Below are positions 22,729 to 29,135 of a stretch of 34,792 bases of DNA, one piece after another. The notes below the pieces were generated by a model. The model made no database searches, was not told the origin of the DNA, and worked only from the letters and a program-made list of their open reading frames with translations. The stretch spans positions 1 to 34,792 of the forward strand of contig CAYSUS010000075.1 in assembly GCA_964434165.1 (NCBI GenBank). Reading direction: 5' to 3'. The number at the start of each line of letters is the position of its first letter. Within the stretch, counting starts at the first letter, position 1. The translations under genes were made by a program, and so were the position numbers. The DNA comes from CAYSUS01 sp964434165 (lineage in GTDB: Bacteria > Planctomycetota > Planctomycetia > Pirellulales > Thermoguttaceae).

Positions 22729-24963
22729 TCACCGCTTGCCTGGCTCGATCCGCGGCGCCAGCTCCCGCGCCCCCGGGGCCTCGACGATCGGCCAGGTGGC
22801 GCGGAGCGGGTGCTCGTACGGCCCGATCTGCTCCACGGGAATCGGCTTGAAGCCCAGCTTGAACGCCGGCGACTCGGGCCGGAGCCGATAGTCGTCCCGG
22901 GCCGGATCGACGAAGAGCGGATCGGCCACCAGGGAGTCGCGGTCGAAGCCCAGCTCCTGCCACCTCGACCAGTGCTCCTCGACCGGCGTGTCCTCGCCGA
23001 TCTCCTGGACCGCAATCTCCAGCGGCCGGCCGCCGTGCCAGACGAGGTTCTTGTCGCAGGCGAAATGGTCGAGGCGCAGCCGACGGAATCTGTAGAGCCG
23101 CGCGTCGGGGTCGCGATAGGTAACGATGTTCCGCGCCAGGCGGTTGCCGGCCATGGGCACGGCGTCCCTGGGATGCCCGCCCTGCTGGAAGCCGGGGAAC
23201 TTCTTCCACGCCGGCAGCTCGATGAACTCCTCGTAGGCCGGGGCCATGCGGTCGATGAACTTCGAGTAGTCGTTCCAGCCGTTCATCTCGATTTGCTGGA
23301 GCGTGCCGTCGATGAACACGTTGTTCTCGATGGTGCAGTCGCGCGCGCAGTGGAAATGGAGCAGGCCGCGGATCGCCCGGGCCACGATGTTGCCCTCCAC
23401 GCGGACCTCGGCCGAGTTGTCGTCGAGATAGATGCCCCAGGCGTAGTGCGGCGAGACCCAGTGGCCGTCCTCGCGCCCGTAGCCGTACATGTCGTGGAAG
23501 AAGTTGTAGCGGATCACCGTGCCGCGGGGCGAGAGCCAGTCGCGCCCGCCCGAGTAGATCGCGCCGGTGTCGGCCGTCTCCAGGGTGAGGTGCCGCGCGT
23601 GGTTGTACTCGATCACCTGGTCGTTGCCGGAGTGGAGGATGGCGAACCGCGGGCAGTCGTGGATCAGGTTGTGCGCCGCCCGGTTGCCGACCCCGGAGAG
23701 GGCCACGCCCACGCCCTGCTTGTAGTACACGCCCGTGTGATGGATGTAGTTGTTCTCCGCCACGTGGCCGGCCGGGGTGAGCGTCTTGCGGTCTCCGCCG
23801 GCGAGGGTCACGGCGTGGCTGCCCACCTGGCAGATGTCGCAGCCGAAGACGCGGCACTCCGATCCGCCGCGCACGGCCACGGCCGCGATGCCCGAGGAGC
23901 ACTGGCCGCCCGTGTTGCGGATCGTGCAGCCCTCGACGCGGCACGCGGTGCAGTCGGCGAGCGCGACCGCGGTCCCGTCGCAGCATTCCAGCGCGAGACC
24001 CCGAAAGACCACGTGCGCGGCCCCTTGCAGGTCGACGAGCGTTTCGAGCGCGGGGACGTACACCTCCTCGGCGTCCTCGGGCTTCGGCGGCCAGAAGTAG
24101 AGCGTGGAGGTCTTGCGGTCCAGGTACCACTCGCCGGGCGCGTCGAGCTCCTCCTTGAGGTTGCGGATGAAGTAGCGGTCGCCGGGGCGGATCTCGTAAG
24201 AGGCGCTGCCGGCCAGCCGGGCGACGCGGTCCTCCCGGTCGAGCGACTCGATGCGGAGGATGTTGTTCCACCAGTTGTAGCGGGGGAAGACGAGCACCTC
24301 GGCCTCTTCGGGGTTCGACCAGTCGCGGAGGTCTTCGGGCTTGATCTTCAGCGTGCGCTTGTCCTCGCCGGGGACCTTGGCCCAGAGCGAGACCGGCTTG
24401 CCCTCCACGTAGGCCCAGCCGCCGGTGTACGGGTTCTCCGGGTCGTAGTTGGGATAGCGGGCGAGGTGCTGCCGCCGGCCGGCGGCGAAGAGCTGCCGGA
24501 ACTCGAGGCCCCCGAGCCCCTGCGCGGCAAGGTCGGCCTTGAGGATCTTGCCCCGGTGCGGGACGAAGCCCTTGACGCGCCGCCCTCCGATGAGGGTAGG
24601 CCTGGCGCCCTCCGCCGCGCGATAGATGACCGGGGCCTCGCGCAAGCCCGAATCCTCGGCGGAGAGCTTCAGCGTCTCGTGCAGGCAGTACGTGCCGGCG
24701 TGGACGACGACCGTGAAGGGGCCTTGCCGGCCGGCGGCCTTGCGCTGGCGGATCTGGTCGCGGGCCGCCGCCAGAGAAGCCCGCGGGCCGTCGGTCTTCT
24801 CCGCGTTGGGGGCCGGCAAGTCCCCGCTCCAGGTGTCGCGGCCGGTCGGCGCGACGTGGATCGCGATTCCTTCTTGGGTGTTTTGCCCTGGCGCGGCGGG
24901 CGGGGATTGCAGAAGGAGAAGGAGCAGCGAAAGGCGGGAAGCAGCTAAGGCGGAGGTTCGCAT
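22729..24963 (-). CDS. Secreted right-handed parallel beta-helix protein, likely carbohydrate-active
   Basis: 744 residues. It starts at the ATG at 24963 with a signal peptide (LSLLLLLLQSPPAAPG). Residues 30-130 carry the entry motif of secreted beta-helix enzymes (IHVAPTGRDTWSGDLPAPNA, GPRASLAAARDQIRQ, GPFTVVVHAGTYCLHETL). About 290-600 is a series of beta-helix rungs (VVFRGLALECCDGTAVALAD, CRVEGCTIRNTGG, VIEYNHARHLTLETADTGAI, TIENNVFIDG). The architecture resembles GH141-type glycosidases and polysaccharide lyases. Catalytic residues cannot be assigned without alignment. The C-terminus (DPLFVDPARDDYRLRPESPA) is the usual closing block of such proteins. It probably degrades a plant or algal polysaccharide; the subfamily is not certain. 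Confidence 0.82.
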   Translation of the reverse strand: MRTSALAASRLSLLLLLLQSPPAAPGQNTQEGIAIHVAPTGRDTWSGDLPAPNAEKTDGPRASLAAARDQIRQRKAAGRQGPFTVVVHAGTYCLHETLKLSAEDSGLREAPVIYRAAEGARPTLIGGRRVKGFVPHRGKILKADLAAQGLGGLEFRQLFAAGRRQHLARYPNYDPENPYTGGWAYVEGKPVSLWAKVPGEDKRTLKIKPEDLRDWSNPEEAEVLVFPRYNWWNNILRIESLDREDRVARLAGSASYEIRPGDRYFIRNLKEELDAPGEWYLDRKTSTLYFWPPKPEDAEEVYVPALETLVDLQGAAHVVFRGLALECCDGTAVALADCTACRVEGCTIRNTGGQCSSGIAAVAVRGGSECRVFGCDICQVGSHAVTLAGGDRKTLTPAGHVAENNYIHHTGVYYKQGVGVALSGVGNRAAHNLIHDCPRFAILHSGNDQVIEYNHARHLTLETADTGAIYSGGRDWLSPRGTVIRYNFFHDMYGYGREDGHWVSPHYAWGIYLDDNSAEVRVEGNIVARAIRGLLHFHCARDCTIENNVFIDGTLQQIEMNGWNDYSKFIDRMAPAYEEFIELPAWKKFPGFQQGGHPRDAVPMAGNRLARNIVTYRDPDARLYRFRRLRLDHFACDKNLVWHGGRPLEIAVQEIGEDTPVEEHWSRWQELGFDRDSLVADPLFVDPARDDYRLRPESPAFKLGFKPIPVEQIGPYEHPLRATWPIVEAPGARELAPRIEPGKR

Positions 24964-25070
24964 GGGAGGTCTTACCTTGAGCGGGATGGCGTGGCGGGAA
25001 GCGGTTCCATGCTAGGCTCCACGGCGGCCGCGCACAACGCCCGCAGGACGCGTTCAATCCGCGCGCCGCG

Positions 25071-25150
25071 CGCGAAAACGCCTCTTTTCGGGCGAAAACC
25101 GCCGGTTACGGCCGAAAAACGGCAGAAATCCCCGGAAAAACGCCGATTCT
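25071..25150. repeat. Four degenerate 20-bp repeats with phased A-tracts (predicted curved DNA)
   Basis: Four 20-bp units in exact register (25071, 25091, 25111, 25131) share the pattern SSCGAAAAMCGSC or close to it. A-runs fall at 25075-25078, 25095-25098, 25115-25119, 25126-25128 and 25136-25140, with a T-run at 25085-25088, so most are about 10 or 20 bp apart, in helical phase. CAAAC (25156-25160) and a T5 (25169-25173) extend the series into the promoter. Such runs are rare in the GC-rich surroundings. Confidence 0.75.
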
Positions 25151-25164
25151 TGGGGCAAACCGTA

Positions 25165-25192
25165 TTGCTTTTTCCGGCGTTCGGCGTCTAAT
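25165..25192 (+). promoter_or_regulatory. Candidate HU gene promoter
   Basis: TTGCTT (25165-25170) and TCTAAT (25187-25192) are separated by 16 bp, directly downstream of the A-tract array, which could act as an UP-element-like or bend-dependent enhancer. The predicted leader is about 75 nt. Confidence 0.5.
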
Positions 25193-25272
25193 CATCCCAA
25201 GCATGGCGCATGTTGCCCAAGCGAACGGACGTTGATTCCCATCCCACAACCTCTCACGGAGGACGTACGACG

Positions 25273-25605
25273 ATGGCCAAAGCAGCGAAGTCGGCGAAGG
25301 CCGCGCCCAAGGCCCCGACCAAGACCCAGGTCCTCACCAACATCGCCGAGGCGACCGAGCTGAGCAAGAAAGAGGTGGCCGCGGTCTTCGACGCCCTGGA
25401 AGCCGAGATCAAGAAGGCCATGAGCAAGAAGGATGGCGTCTTCACGATCCCCGGCCTGGTGAAGATCAAGAAGCGCAAGGTCCCGGCCCGCAAGGCCCAG
25501 CGCAAGATGGTCCTGGGGGTCATGCGCGATCTGCCGGCCAAGCCCGCCTCGACCAAGGTTCGCGTGCTGCCGCTGAAGGGCCTGAAGGACATGGTGACGA
25601 AGTAG
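25273..25605 (+). CDS. HU-family nucleoid DNA-binding protein with Lys/Ala-rich N-terminal tail
   Basis: 110 residues from the ATG at 25273, with GGAGGA (25258-25263) 9 nt upstream. Residues 1-16 (MAKAAKSAKAAPKAPT) form a basic Lys/Ala/Pro tail absent from classical 90-residue HU. The helical dimerisation half (KTQVLTNIAEATELSKKEV, VFDALEAEIKKAM) is HU-like. The beta-arm half reads FTIPGLVKIKKRKVPARKA, then QRKMVLGVMRDLPAKPAST, then KVRVLPLKGLKDMV. The core positions GLVKI and PLKGLKD match HU, but the usual arm tip RNPxTG, whose proline intercalates into DNA, is not present; LPAKPAS is the nearest proline-containing candidate. It should bind and bend chromosomal DNA as a dimer. Basic-tailed HU variants are known in several phyla. 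Clearly HU superfamily; the subtype is not certain. Confidence 0.9.
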   Translation: MAKAAKSAKAAPKAPTKTQVLTNIAEATELSKKEVAAVFDALEAEIKKAMSKKDGVFTIPGLVKIKKRKVPARKAQRKMVLGVMRDLPAKPASTKVRVLPLKGLKDMVTK

Positions 25606-25640
25606 CTCGTCGCCGTCCCTTGTTCGGCCGCTTGCCCGAG

Positions 25641-25703
25641 GCGAGCCGCAGGCCCCTGGTCCGCCAGGGGAAGCCCCGCGCGGAGCCGCGCCCTGCGGCT
25701 CGC
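25641..25703. terminator. Three-way-junction RNA fold downstream of the HU gene
   Basis: A perfect 12-bp outer stem (25641-25652 with 25692-25703) encloses two hairpins: 25653-25659 with 25664-25670 (7 bp, 4-nt loop) and 25678-25682 with 25687-25691 (5 bp, 4-nt loop). It lies 36 bp after the HU stop. A further CGGCCG-TCT-CGGCCG type stem follows at about 25711-25727. It could terminate or protect the HU transcript, or be a small structured RNA or mobile repeat. Confidence 0.5.
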
Positions 25704-25761
25704 TGATGCGGCCGGCCGTCTCGGCCGCGCGCTTTGGCCCGGCCCGCAGCGGAGAACCGTG

Positions 25762-26727
25762 ATGAATCGAGCGCCGGCCGGCCTTGTCGTCTTCGCGGCA
25801 CTCCTCGGCTCGCCTGATCCGGCCGTTGCCGAGGGGTCGCCGGGCCAGACGCCTGAGGCGCTGCTGTTCTCCTACTTCGTCGGAAACGGCGAGCGCGGCC
25901 TGTACCTGGCGCACAGCGCCGACGGACTGGCGTGGCAGGCCCTCAACCGCGGCAAGCCCCTCCTCGCCCCGGAGCTGGGTGAGAAGACCTTGATGCGCGA
26001 CCCCAGCATCGCGCGCGGGCCCGACGGCACCTTCCACCTGGTCTTCACGACCTCCTGGAACCGCCGCTCGATCGGCTACGCCTCGTCGAAGGACCTCGTC
26101 ACGTGGTCCGAGCAGCGGGCGATCCCCGTCATGGAGCACGAGCCCGGCGCCCGCAACTGCTGGGCCCCGGAACTGCTCTACGACCAGCCGTCGCGCAAGT
26201 ACGTCATCGCCTGGTCCTCGACCGTGACGGGCAGGTTCCCCGAGACGGCCGGGTCGAGCGAGAGCGACTACAACCACCGCATCTACGCCACCACGACCGA
26301 GGCGTTCCAGGAGTTCTCGCCGACGCGGCTGCTCTACGACCCCGGCTTCAACGTCATCGACGCGGCCATCGTCCGCGACGGCTCGCGCTGCGTGATGTTC
26401 CTGAAGGACGAGCGGCTGCGTCCTGAGCCGAAGAAACGGCTCCTCTGGACGACGGCCAAGGATCCGCTGGGGCCTTATGGAAAGCCCTCCGGTCCGATCA
26501 CGTCGCAGACCTGGGTCGAAGGCCCCTCGGCCGTCAGGATCGACGGACTGTGGCACGTGTACTTCGACTGCTACACGCGCAAGCGCTACGGCTGCGCCAC
26601 GTCGAAGGACCTCCAGGAGTGGACCGACGTCAGCGACCGGCTGAAGATGCCCCCCGGCACCCGGCACGGGACGGTCTTCCGCGCCGACCGCGCGGTGTTG
26701 GAGGGGCTGCTCAAGCTCGGGGAGTGA
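25762..26727 (+). CDS. Secreted GH43-like five-bladed beta-propeller glycosidase
   Basis: 321 residues from the ATG at 25762 (GGAG at 25751-25754; a GTG directly before it is the alternative). It has a signal peptide (APAGLVVFAALLGSPDPAVA). The propeller blades show GH43-family marks: Asp80 in MRDPSIARGPDGTFHLVF, the WAPE motif (Trp134-Glu137 in NCWAPELLY), Asp200 in NVIDAAIVRDG, and Glu253 in WVEGPSAVRIDGLWHVYFD, where EGP carries the usual acid catalyst. Each repeat ends in ASSKDLVTWSE- or TSKDLQEWTD-type strands. GH43 and related families act on arabinan, xylan or other side-chain sugars; the substrate here is unknown. It stands between the HU gene and the converging arsenic operon and may function with the secreted beta-helix protein 0.8 kb away. 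The fold is firm; that it is an active enzyme is likely. Confidence 0.85.
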   Translation: MNRAPAGLVVFAALLGSPDPAVAEGSPGQTPEALLFSYFVGNGERGLYLAHSADGLAWQALNRGKPLLAPELGEKTLMRDPSIARGPDGTFHLVFTTSWNRRSIGYASSKDLVTWSEQRAIPVMEHEPGARNCWAPELLYDQPSRKYVIAWSSTVTGRFPETAGSSESDYNHRIYATTTEAFQEFSPTRLLYDPGFNVIDAAIVRDGSRCVMFLKDERLRPEPKKRLLWTTAKDPLGPYGKPSGPITSQTWVEGPSAVRIDGLWHVYFDCYTRKRYGCATSKDLQEWTDVSDRLKMPPGTRHGTVFRADRAVLEGLLKLGE

Positions 26728-26732
26728 TCGGC

Positions 26733-26750
26733 TGCCGCCGCTTCGCGGCA
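26733..26750. terminator. Hairpin between convergent GH43-like gene and arsG
   Basis: TGCCGC (26733-26738) and GCGGCA (26745-26750) pair across a 6-base loop in the 28-bp gap between the two stop codons. No T-run on either strand. Confidence 0.45.
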
Positions 26751-26755
26751 CGCCC

Positions 26756-27550
26756 TTACCAGCGGAGGGCGCTGAGCATCGGCTCCAGCGGCCGGCTGAC
26801 GGGCACGCCGAAGACGCACTCCAGGCAGAACCCGGCCCCCAGCGTGATGAAGAGCCAGCCGGTGACCATCCGCGCCCACCATTCGACGCGGGCCAGCGCG
26901 TTGTACGCCCACCCCACGGATTGAGCGCTGAAGGCCAGGAGGATCGCGAGCCAGATCACCGGCAGCGCGGTGCCGATGCCGTAGATCAGCGGAAGAAGGA
27001 CCGTCCCGCCGGGCATCGTTGTCGCCGGAAGGACGATGCCGACCTTGTCCAGCACGGCCGCAATCGCCTCGGACTGGTCTCCCGCGGTCAGGGCCACCAG
27101 CCCGAAGAACCACGCCGCCGAGGTGGGGCAGAAGGAGACGGCGAACAAGACGCCCAGCGCGAGCGCCCCCCAGATGCCCATCGCGTCCACCCGCTTCTGC
27201 ATCCTCGCGCTGATCCCCGTCCCGCCTGTCGCGAACGTCACCAACCCGACCAGCAACATGCCCAACAGCAGGAACACCGGTCCAAGGACCAGGTGCACGT
27301 ACTTCTGAAGCAGTCGGGAAACGGCCGGGCTGGAGAGCGCCATGCCGGTCAGCGCGACGGCGAGGGCGAGGTAGAGAAGGCACCGCCCCAGTGTGTACAG
27401 CAGCCCGGCTTGAATCACCCAGATGGGGCTGTCCACCTTGCGTCCGATGTAGGAGACGGCCGCAATGTTGGTCGCCAGCGGGCAGGGGCTGATCGAGGTC
27501 AGCACGCCCAGGTACAGTGCGGCCGTGATGTACAAGAGGGAGGTGACCAT
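26756..27550 (-). CDS. arsG: ArsG-type aromatic arsenical efflux permease (CcdA/DsbD-like membrane protein)
   Basis: 264 residues with six or more hydrophobic helices and the CcdA/DsbD transmembrane fold. Two conserved prolyl-cysteine sites mark the fold's pseudo-repeat: Cys23 in SISPCPLATN and Cys141 in VSFCPTSAAWFF. In the arsEFG system of Shewanella, the ArsG member exports trivalent aminoaromatic arsenicals made by ArsE/ArsF. In CcdA relatives the two cysteines carry electrons to periplasmic thioredoxins, so disulfide relay is an alternative role. Operon context decides for ArsG: it is the last gene of the set arsR-arsP-trx-arsE-arsF-arsG. It is 177 bp after arsF, a larger gap than elsewhere in the operon, with an odd repeat inside it. 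The start ATG at 27550 lacks a clear ribosome binding site. Confidence 0.78.
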   Translation of the reverse strand: MVTSLLYITAALYLGVLTSISPCPLATNIAAVSYIGRKVDSPIWVIQAGLLYTLGRCLLYLALAVALTGMALSSPAVSRLLQKYVHLVLGPVFLLLGMLLVGLVTFATGGTGISARMQKRVDAMGIWGALALGVLFAVSFCPTSAAWFFGLVALTAGDQSEAIAAVLDKVGIVLPATTMPGGTVLLPLIYGIGTALPVIWLAILLAFSAQSVGWAYNALARVEWWARMVTGWLFITLGAGFCLECVFGVPVSRPLEPMLSALRW

Positions 27551-27603
27551 GACGCCACGCGCTGACGGGAGGTGAGTGTGAGAGGCGAGTTGGTGACTTG
27601 CTT

Positions 27604-27627
27604 CGTACTATCGTACTCGCGTACTTG
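27604..27627. repeat. Three exact-period 8-bp direct repeats CGTACTNN
   Basis: CGTACTAT, CGTACTCG and CGTACTTG follow each other without spacer in the arsF-arsG gap. The middle also forms the palindrome-like GTACTCGCGTAC. Function not known. Confidence 0.6.
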
Positions 27628-27727
27628 ATGTGAGGAACGCGGAACGGAGTGCGAGAGTACGGAATACAGGAGCAAGATGTCGTCCGTGGGCAGTCCGCCG
27701 CCAACTCGCCACCCTGTAACGCGCCAC

Positions 27728-28303
27728 TCACCCGCCACGCTGTTTCGAGTCCGCCTCTCCGAGCATCTCCTCGATCCTTCCCCGCACGAACTCGGCAAAC
27801 TCCGGCTCATCGCCCACCAGGCCCCAAACGCGGTCCAAGGATTCCCAATCCTCGACCTCGCCGTCCTTGATCCGGGCGACAACCACGACCGGCATGGCGA
27901 TCTCGAACTTCTCGGTCAGCTCGGCGTTGGCCGGCTCCTCGTAGTTGATCGTCTGCCAGGCAAGTTCTCCGCTGTCGAGCTCCGCGGCGAAGTCGTTGTG
28001 GACGACCTCGTGCGACTGCGACTCGATCGCCTCGCAGGTCGGGCAACGCTCCGTGCGGTGGAAGTAAAAGACCACGACGCCGTCGCCGGATACGCCGGGC
28101 TCGAGCCCGCGCGATGCCGTGGCGCGGGGGGCCGCTGATATCCCGCCCCCGGCGCGAATCGCCTCGAGTTGCTCGGCGATCCTCTCCAGGTGCGGCTCCA
28201 AGCGAGAAGCGGCCTGGGAGTCGAGCGTCCGGGCGATCAGTACCACCAGGGTCGCGGAGAACAGCGAGATCAGGCAGACGGCCACCGCTTGCTTGAGTTC
28301 CAT
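27728..28303 (-). CDS. arsF: ArsF-type nitroreductase subunit, membrane-anchored thioredoxin-like protein
   Basis: 191 residues from the ATG at 28303, with AAAGGAG about 11 nt upstream. A single N-terminal transmembrane helix (AVAVCLISLFSATLVVLIA, about 6-24) is followed by a linker helix (about 35-50) and a thioredoxin-like domain (about 75-180): VVVFYFHRTERCPTCEAIES with the redox pair Cys87/Cys90, and the cis-proline region FEIAMPVVVVARI. This matches the family described as nitrophenyl compound nitroreductase subunit ArsF, which together with ArsE reduces nitro groups of nitarsone/roxarsone-type aromatic arsenicals. The arsE stop lies 19 bp upstream. Outside this context it would be called only a thioredoxin-like protein, so the substrate is inferred from the operon. 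Confidence 0.75.
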   Translation of the reverse strand: MELKQAVAVCLISLFSATLVVLIARTLDSQAASRLEPHLERIAEQLEAIRAGGGISAAPRATASRGLEPGVSGDGVVVFYFHRTERCPTCEAIESQSHEVVHNDFAAELDSGELAWQTINYEEPANAELTEKFEIAMPVVVVARIKDGEVEDWESLDRVWGLVGDEPEFAEFVRGRIEEMLGEADSKQRGG

Positions 28304-28322
28304 AACGCAAGAGTCTCCTTTG

Positions 28323-28709
28323 TCATCCAGCCAGACGCGAGCGGACTTGGGCAACCACCTTATCGACGTTGTCCGGAGTTGCCGGCGTCTTGCCCTTCTC
28401 CATTCCCAGCTCGGAGAGGCGCAGGTGCTCGAAGCGCGAGAACCCGGCCTCTTCCAGCGACTTGCGCGCGCAATCGAGCGGGCAGCCGTCGATGGCCAGG
28501 ATCGTCGAAGCCGCCTGCGTGCTGGCCAGAATGCCGCCGACGCGCCCCCCGATTCCGGCAAGGCAGAACATCTTGCCAGCGCCCGCCGCCGTGAGCTTGC
28601 GCGCCGCCAGATCGGTCACATGCCCCACGTCGGCCGCCCCGGAGCAGGCGAAGATCAACTTCGGCGCTGCGTCGCAAGCACAACCGCTTCGCGTGTCTTG
28701 GTCTGCCAT
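28323..28709 (-). CDS. arsE: ArsE-type DGC-domain (putative zinc-binding) nitroreductase subunit
   Basis: 128 residues; the ATG at 28709 has AGGA 8 nt upstream. It is a small cysteine-rich protein of the DGC family, named for the Asp-Gly-Cys motif: here IDGCPLDCARKSLEEAGF with Asp74, Gly75, Cys76 and Cys80. Further cysteines are Cys10, Cys12, Cys22 (FACSGAADVGHVTDLAARKL) and Cys49 (MFCLAGIGGRVGGI). These fit metal or thiolate chemistry. In the Shewanella arsEFG system ArsE and ArsF are both required to reduce nitroaromatic arsenicals to amino forms. It sits between the thioredoxin and arsF, closely spaced with both (59 and 19 bp). An alternative call is simply a putative zinc-binding protein. 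Confidence 0.75.
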   Translation of the reverse strand: MADQDTRSGCACDAAPKLIFACSGAADVGHVTDLAARKLTAAGAGKMFCLAGIGGRVGGILASTQAASTILAIDGCPLDCARKSLEEAGFSRFEHLRLSELGMEKGKTPATPDNVDKVVAQVRSRLAG

Positions 28710-28768
28710 CTCTTCATCCTGCCACGACTGGCAATCAAAGCGCACATGCACCTGCTCGTCCGACGGAT

Positions 28769-29002
28769 CTACTGAAGCAGCCCGGCGATCTCCTCTGCCG
28801 AAGCCAACCTGCCGACGAACTTGACCTCGCCGTCCACGACCAGGGCCGGCGTCATCATCACTCCGAAGCCGGTGATCACGTTGATGTCGGTCACCTTCTC
28901 CACGGTCGCCTCGACGCCCGATTGCCTGACGGCCTCCTCGGCGTTGTGCAAGAGCTTCTCGCACTTGGCACAGCCGGGGCCGAGAACCTGAACTAGTCTC
29001 AT
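28769..29002 (-). CDS. Small thioredoxin-like redox protein
   Basis: 77 residues, starting at an ATG with a textbook AGGAGGTGAGTC ribosome binding site. It is the minimal thioredoxin/glutaredoxin fold of the small redox-active disulfide protein family: MRLVQVLGPGCAKCEKLL with active-site Cys11/Cys14, and the cis-proline segment MMTPALVVDGEVKFVGR. It probably donates electrons to the operon's other thiol proteins (ArsE, ArsF) or keeps the permease cysteines reduced; this is inferred from position. It lies 133 bp downstream of arsP and 59 bp upstream of arsE. Such genes commonly follow ArsP-type permeases in bacterial operons. Confidence 0.88.
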   Translation of the reverse strand: MRLVQVLGPGCAKCEKLLHNAEEAVRQSGVEATVEKVTDINVITGFGVMMTPALVVDGEVKFVGRLASAEEIAGLLQ

Positions 29003-29135
29003 GACTCACCTCCTGCGGCATTATGGACTCTCAGAAACCCAATGCAGTGGGGGCGACCAGCCGGAGCCCGGGTTCGCAGGGCAGATCGTTGCCTTGAGTG
29101 TGCATTCTCCATGTGACCATCCGTAGCCTTGTATT

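Larger units (their letters stand above)
24964..25272. other. 309-bp divergent intergenic region upstream of the HU gene
   Basis: It contains the leader of the beta-helix gene on the left, an array of A-tracts in 20-bp repeats (25071-25150), the HU promoter and the HU leader. No gene is visible in it. Confidence 0.6.

Noticed and set aside
22663..24948. Plus-strand open frame of about 761 codons opposite the beta-helix gene
   Set aside because: Translation is Val/Arg/Asp/Glu-biased with no signal peptide or domain; the minus-strand product has both.
29003..29135. Possible small gene in the arsP-thioredoxin gap
   Set aside because: No open frame with a ribosome binding site and recognisable content was seen in these 133 bp.
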